A stretch of 17,329 bases of DNA. Source: SZUA-584 sp041656035 (lineage in GTDB: Bacteria > Bacillota > Clostridia > Christensenellales > SZUA-584). The notes beneath the pieces are model-generated. The model made no database searches. It was not told the origin of the DNA and saw nothing but the letters and a program-made list of their open reading frames with translations. Each line of letters starts with the position of its first letter. The stretch's first letter is position 1. The stretch covers positions 1 to 17,329 of the forward strand of contig CAZPHS010000030.1 in NCBI GenBank assembly GCA_964586785.1, in the 5' to 3' direction. This document shows positions 16,801-17,329 of this stretch, piece by piece. Position numbers and translations under genes: made by a program.

Positions 16801-17282
16801 GTGAAACTGTGATGACCAACAGCCCGACAACGCTTGAAATCAATAAGGTTATTTATAAAACCAATGAACCGCTGACCGGAGCAGGATTTCTCGTTAAAAA
16901 CTTTTTTGGGCTCAACACTTTGTATTTCACCAAGAACGAAGACAGCAGCTATCGACTTGATAAAGACGGCGACGTGACCGAGATTATGGTTGATGAAAAC
17001 GGTAAGGCTTTAATATACGGATTGCCACTCGGAAACTACTGGCTTGAAGAAACTACAGTACCGGAAGGATATTACCCTACAGCACCTGTGAAAGTTACGA
17101 TAGGTGATATGAATAATATCGAAGTGCCTTATAAGGCGATAATACCAAATTCGGTTTTTGTAAAGCTTGGATTGGACAGAGATAAATATAACGTGCCCAT
17201 TGGCATCGGCGCAACTGTATTAGTTGTCGGAGCAGTTATATTTATGGTACTCAGACGGAGGGAGAGAAGGAGAGAAGTTTGA
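13884..17282 (+). CDS. Large Cna-B/SpaA-repeat surface adhesin with thioester-like head
   Basis: 1132 residues. Signal peptide 1-25 (cleavage near A-Y-A). The head (about 38-180) resembles a thioester domain: Cys72 in GEVAYCVDH and the helix ARYATANAIRAWL (123-135). A linker domain (about 181-300) follows, then eight Cna-B/SpaA repeats at about 304-393, 403-500, 505-602, 605-708, 712-800, 802-890, 892-980 and 982-1090. Each has a first-strand Lys (310, 409, 511, 611, 718, 808, 898, 988) and a Glu in the KETxAPxGY motif (362, 464, 570, 675, 767, 857, 947, 1056), as needed for internal isopeptide bonds. The C-terminus is one membrane helix (about 1105-1123) and RRRERRREV. No LPxTG motif precedes it, so it appears membrane-anchored instead of sortase-linked. 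GAGAGGAG precedes ATG 13884. Such proteins act as stalked adhesins; on an ICE it may aid cell contact. Confidence 0.9.
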   Translation: MLKKIMSSIMIMILILMSFTTAYATPPSHPHIGSGSNADGGFYFEYYGSSGTWKDLNTPPHWVVETGEVAYCVDHKADSPSGDETYSAFDPQALYSSTTYYGLLAILKAGYPYKTGGLTASQARYATANAIRAWLSESAGIGYNFMTLSRGFVRSKSGQQATYDFLVSLVYKARNNEQPVFSISTNPSNVKLSYQGERLTGQFKIVFSNINGYYSIDTSKLPSGVTISGYTGSNGDVLTISAPTSYAGQKITLSNIFEAHDTRATSNMYWFETNGDEQPVLVPVTDTTKPVVSGSMTFNSDALGYIEIIKTNANPEMGDYSLAGAVFEVKDDTGNTVAEITTGNNGYAKTGYLPLGEYTVKETTAPYGYTINDEVFTAILSDAGQTVSVVYDDVEVSEVPQTGTITIIKRDSETVDIPQGDASLNGAVFEIYDLGGNLAAQLDCGDASEVTSQSLPLGKYTIKEVQAPEGYLLNNTVYTVEIEYSNQNVDVNHLSYIISNEVIKGQIAINKLADVALAQWKTDNPKPPLENVEFEIRLNSTGELADTLVTDSDGRAQSIMLPFGTYTVTETKTTIGFIGCDPFEVTIDENGKAYSYIVENEVYKSKVKIIKVDSKTGETVPIAGAEFQIRDSNGDLVVQTVTYPQEMQIDTFVTDETGTITLPEPLIYGDYTLHEVKAPYGYWLNETPLAFSIDESGEELITIEFPNELIQKRIRIIKTDSRDNERRLAGAVFEVYKGNTLVDTITTNENGYAETKLLTVGEYTVVEIKAPVGFVLEDVSFEVTIDDDDTMVYTCECENNPTVVIITKTDISDGTLLSGAYIEIYDENEELVYEGNTNENGELIIYELPVGRYTYKETLAPIGYELNETIFEFEILENGDIAGAKSIEDTPTEVTLSKIDMVDSRPVANAMIEILNADRETVFTGKTDENGEITVTHLPVGVYTFRETQAPNGYILSIEEIEFSVDDYGEITGETVMTNSPTTLEINKVIYKTNEPLTGAGFLVKNFFGLNTLYFTKNEDSSYRLDKDGDVTEIMVDENGKALIYGLPLGNYWLEETTVPEGYYPTAPVKVTIGDMNNIEVPYKAIIPNSVFVKLGLDRDKYNVPIGIGATVLVVGAVIFMVLRRRERRREV

Positions 17283-17329
17283 AACAGAAATCCGATAACA
17301 CGACATAAGCGTACAGAAAATAAACCGCA

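Noticed and set aside
17283..17329. Possible start of a following gene at the right edge
   Set aside because: A TTG overlapping the adhesin stop opens a frame that closes after nine codons. Nothing else can be supported in 47 bases.

Overview
The window looks like a piece of chromosome from a Gram-positive, low-to-middling-GC anaerobe, most likely an uncultured member of the Clostridia. The reasons are several lipoprotein signal peptides with a lipobox Cys, purine-rich AAGGAG-type ribosome binding sites, TTGACA/TATAAT-like promoters with 17-bp spacing, a SpaA/Cna-B type surface protein and Firmicutes-style housekeeping families. No genus can be named from the sequence alone.

Region 1 (1-175) holds the 3' end of a 5S rRNA, so an rRNA operon ends here, followed by a probable intrinsic terminator. 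Region 2 (176-7833) is ordinary chromosome: a leucine-rich-repeat lipoprotein, an MgtE magnesium transporter, a UPF0316 membrane protein with a UPF0237 ACT-domain protein, a secreted lipoprotein serpin, an Ig-like lipoprotein and an MsbA/BmrA-type ABC exporter. Region 3 (7908-10276) is a three-gene polar amino acid ABC importer operon on the minus strand (binding lipoprotein, permease, ATPase). It has a promoter, a stem-loop between the binding-protein and permease genes, and a terminator.

Region 4 (about 10277 to the end) looks different. Codon use turns from GCG/CGC/GGC-rich to AGA/GCA/ACA-rich, and all genes are on the plus strand. They are a ParB-type protein, a ParM actin-like ATPase with its small ParR-like partner, a small very acidic protein translationally coupled to a CAP-domain lipoprotein, and an 1132-residue surface protein with a thioester-like head, eight Cna-B/SpaA repeats and a C-terminal membrane anchor. 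This gene set is typical of one end of an integrative conjugative element (ICE) or an integrated plasmid. No integrase, relaxase, transposase or att repeat is visible, so the mobile assignment is an inference.

In region 4 the partition genes would keep an excised circular form in the population. The CAP lipoprotein and the large stalk-like adhesin would act at the cell surface, possibly in cell-cell or host contact during transfer. A strong terminator sits directly in front of the adhesin gene with no room for a separate promoter behind it, so adhesin expression may depend on read-through.
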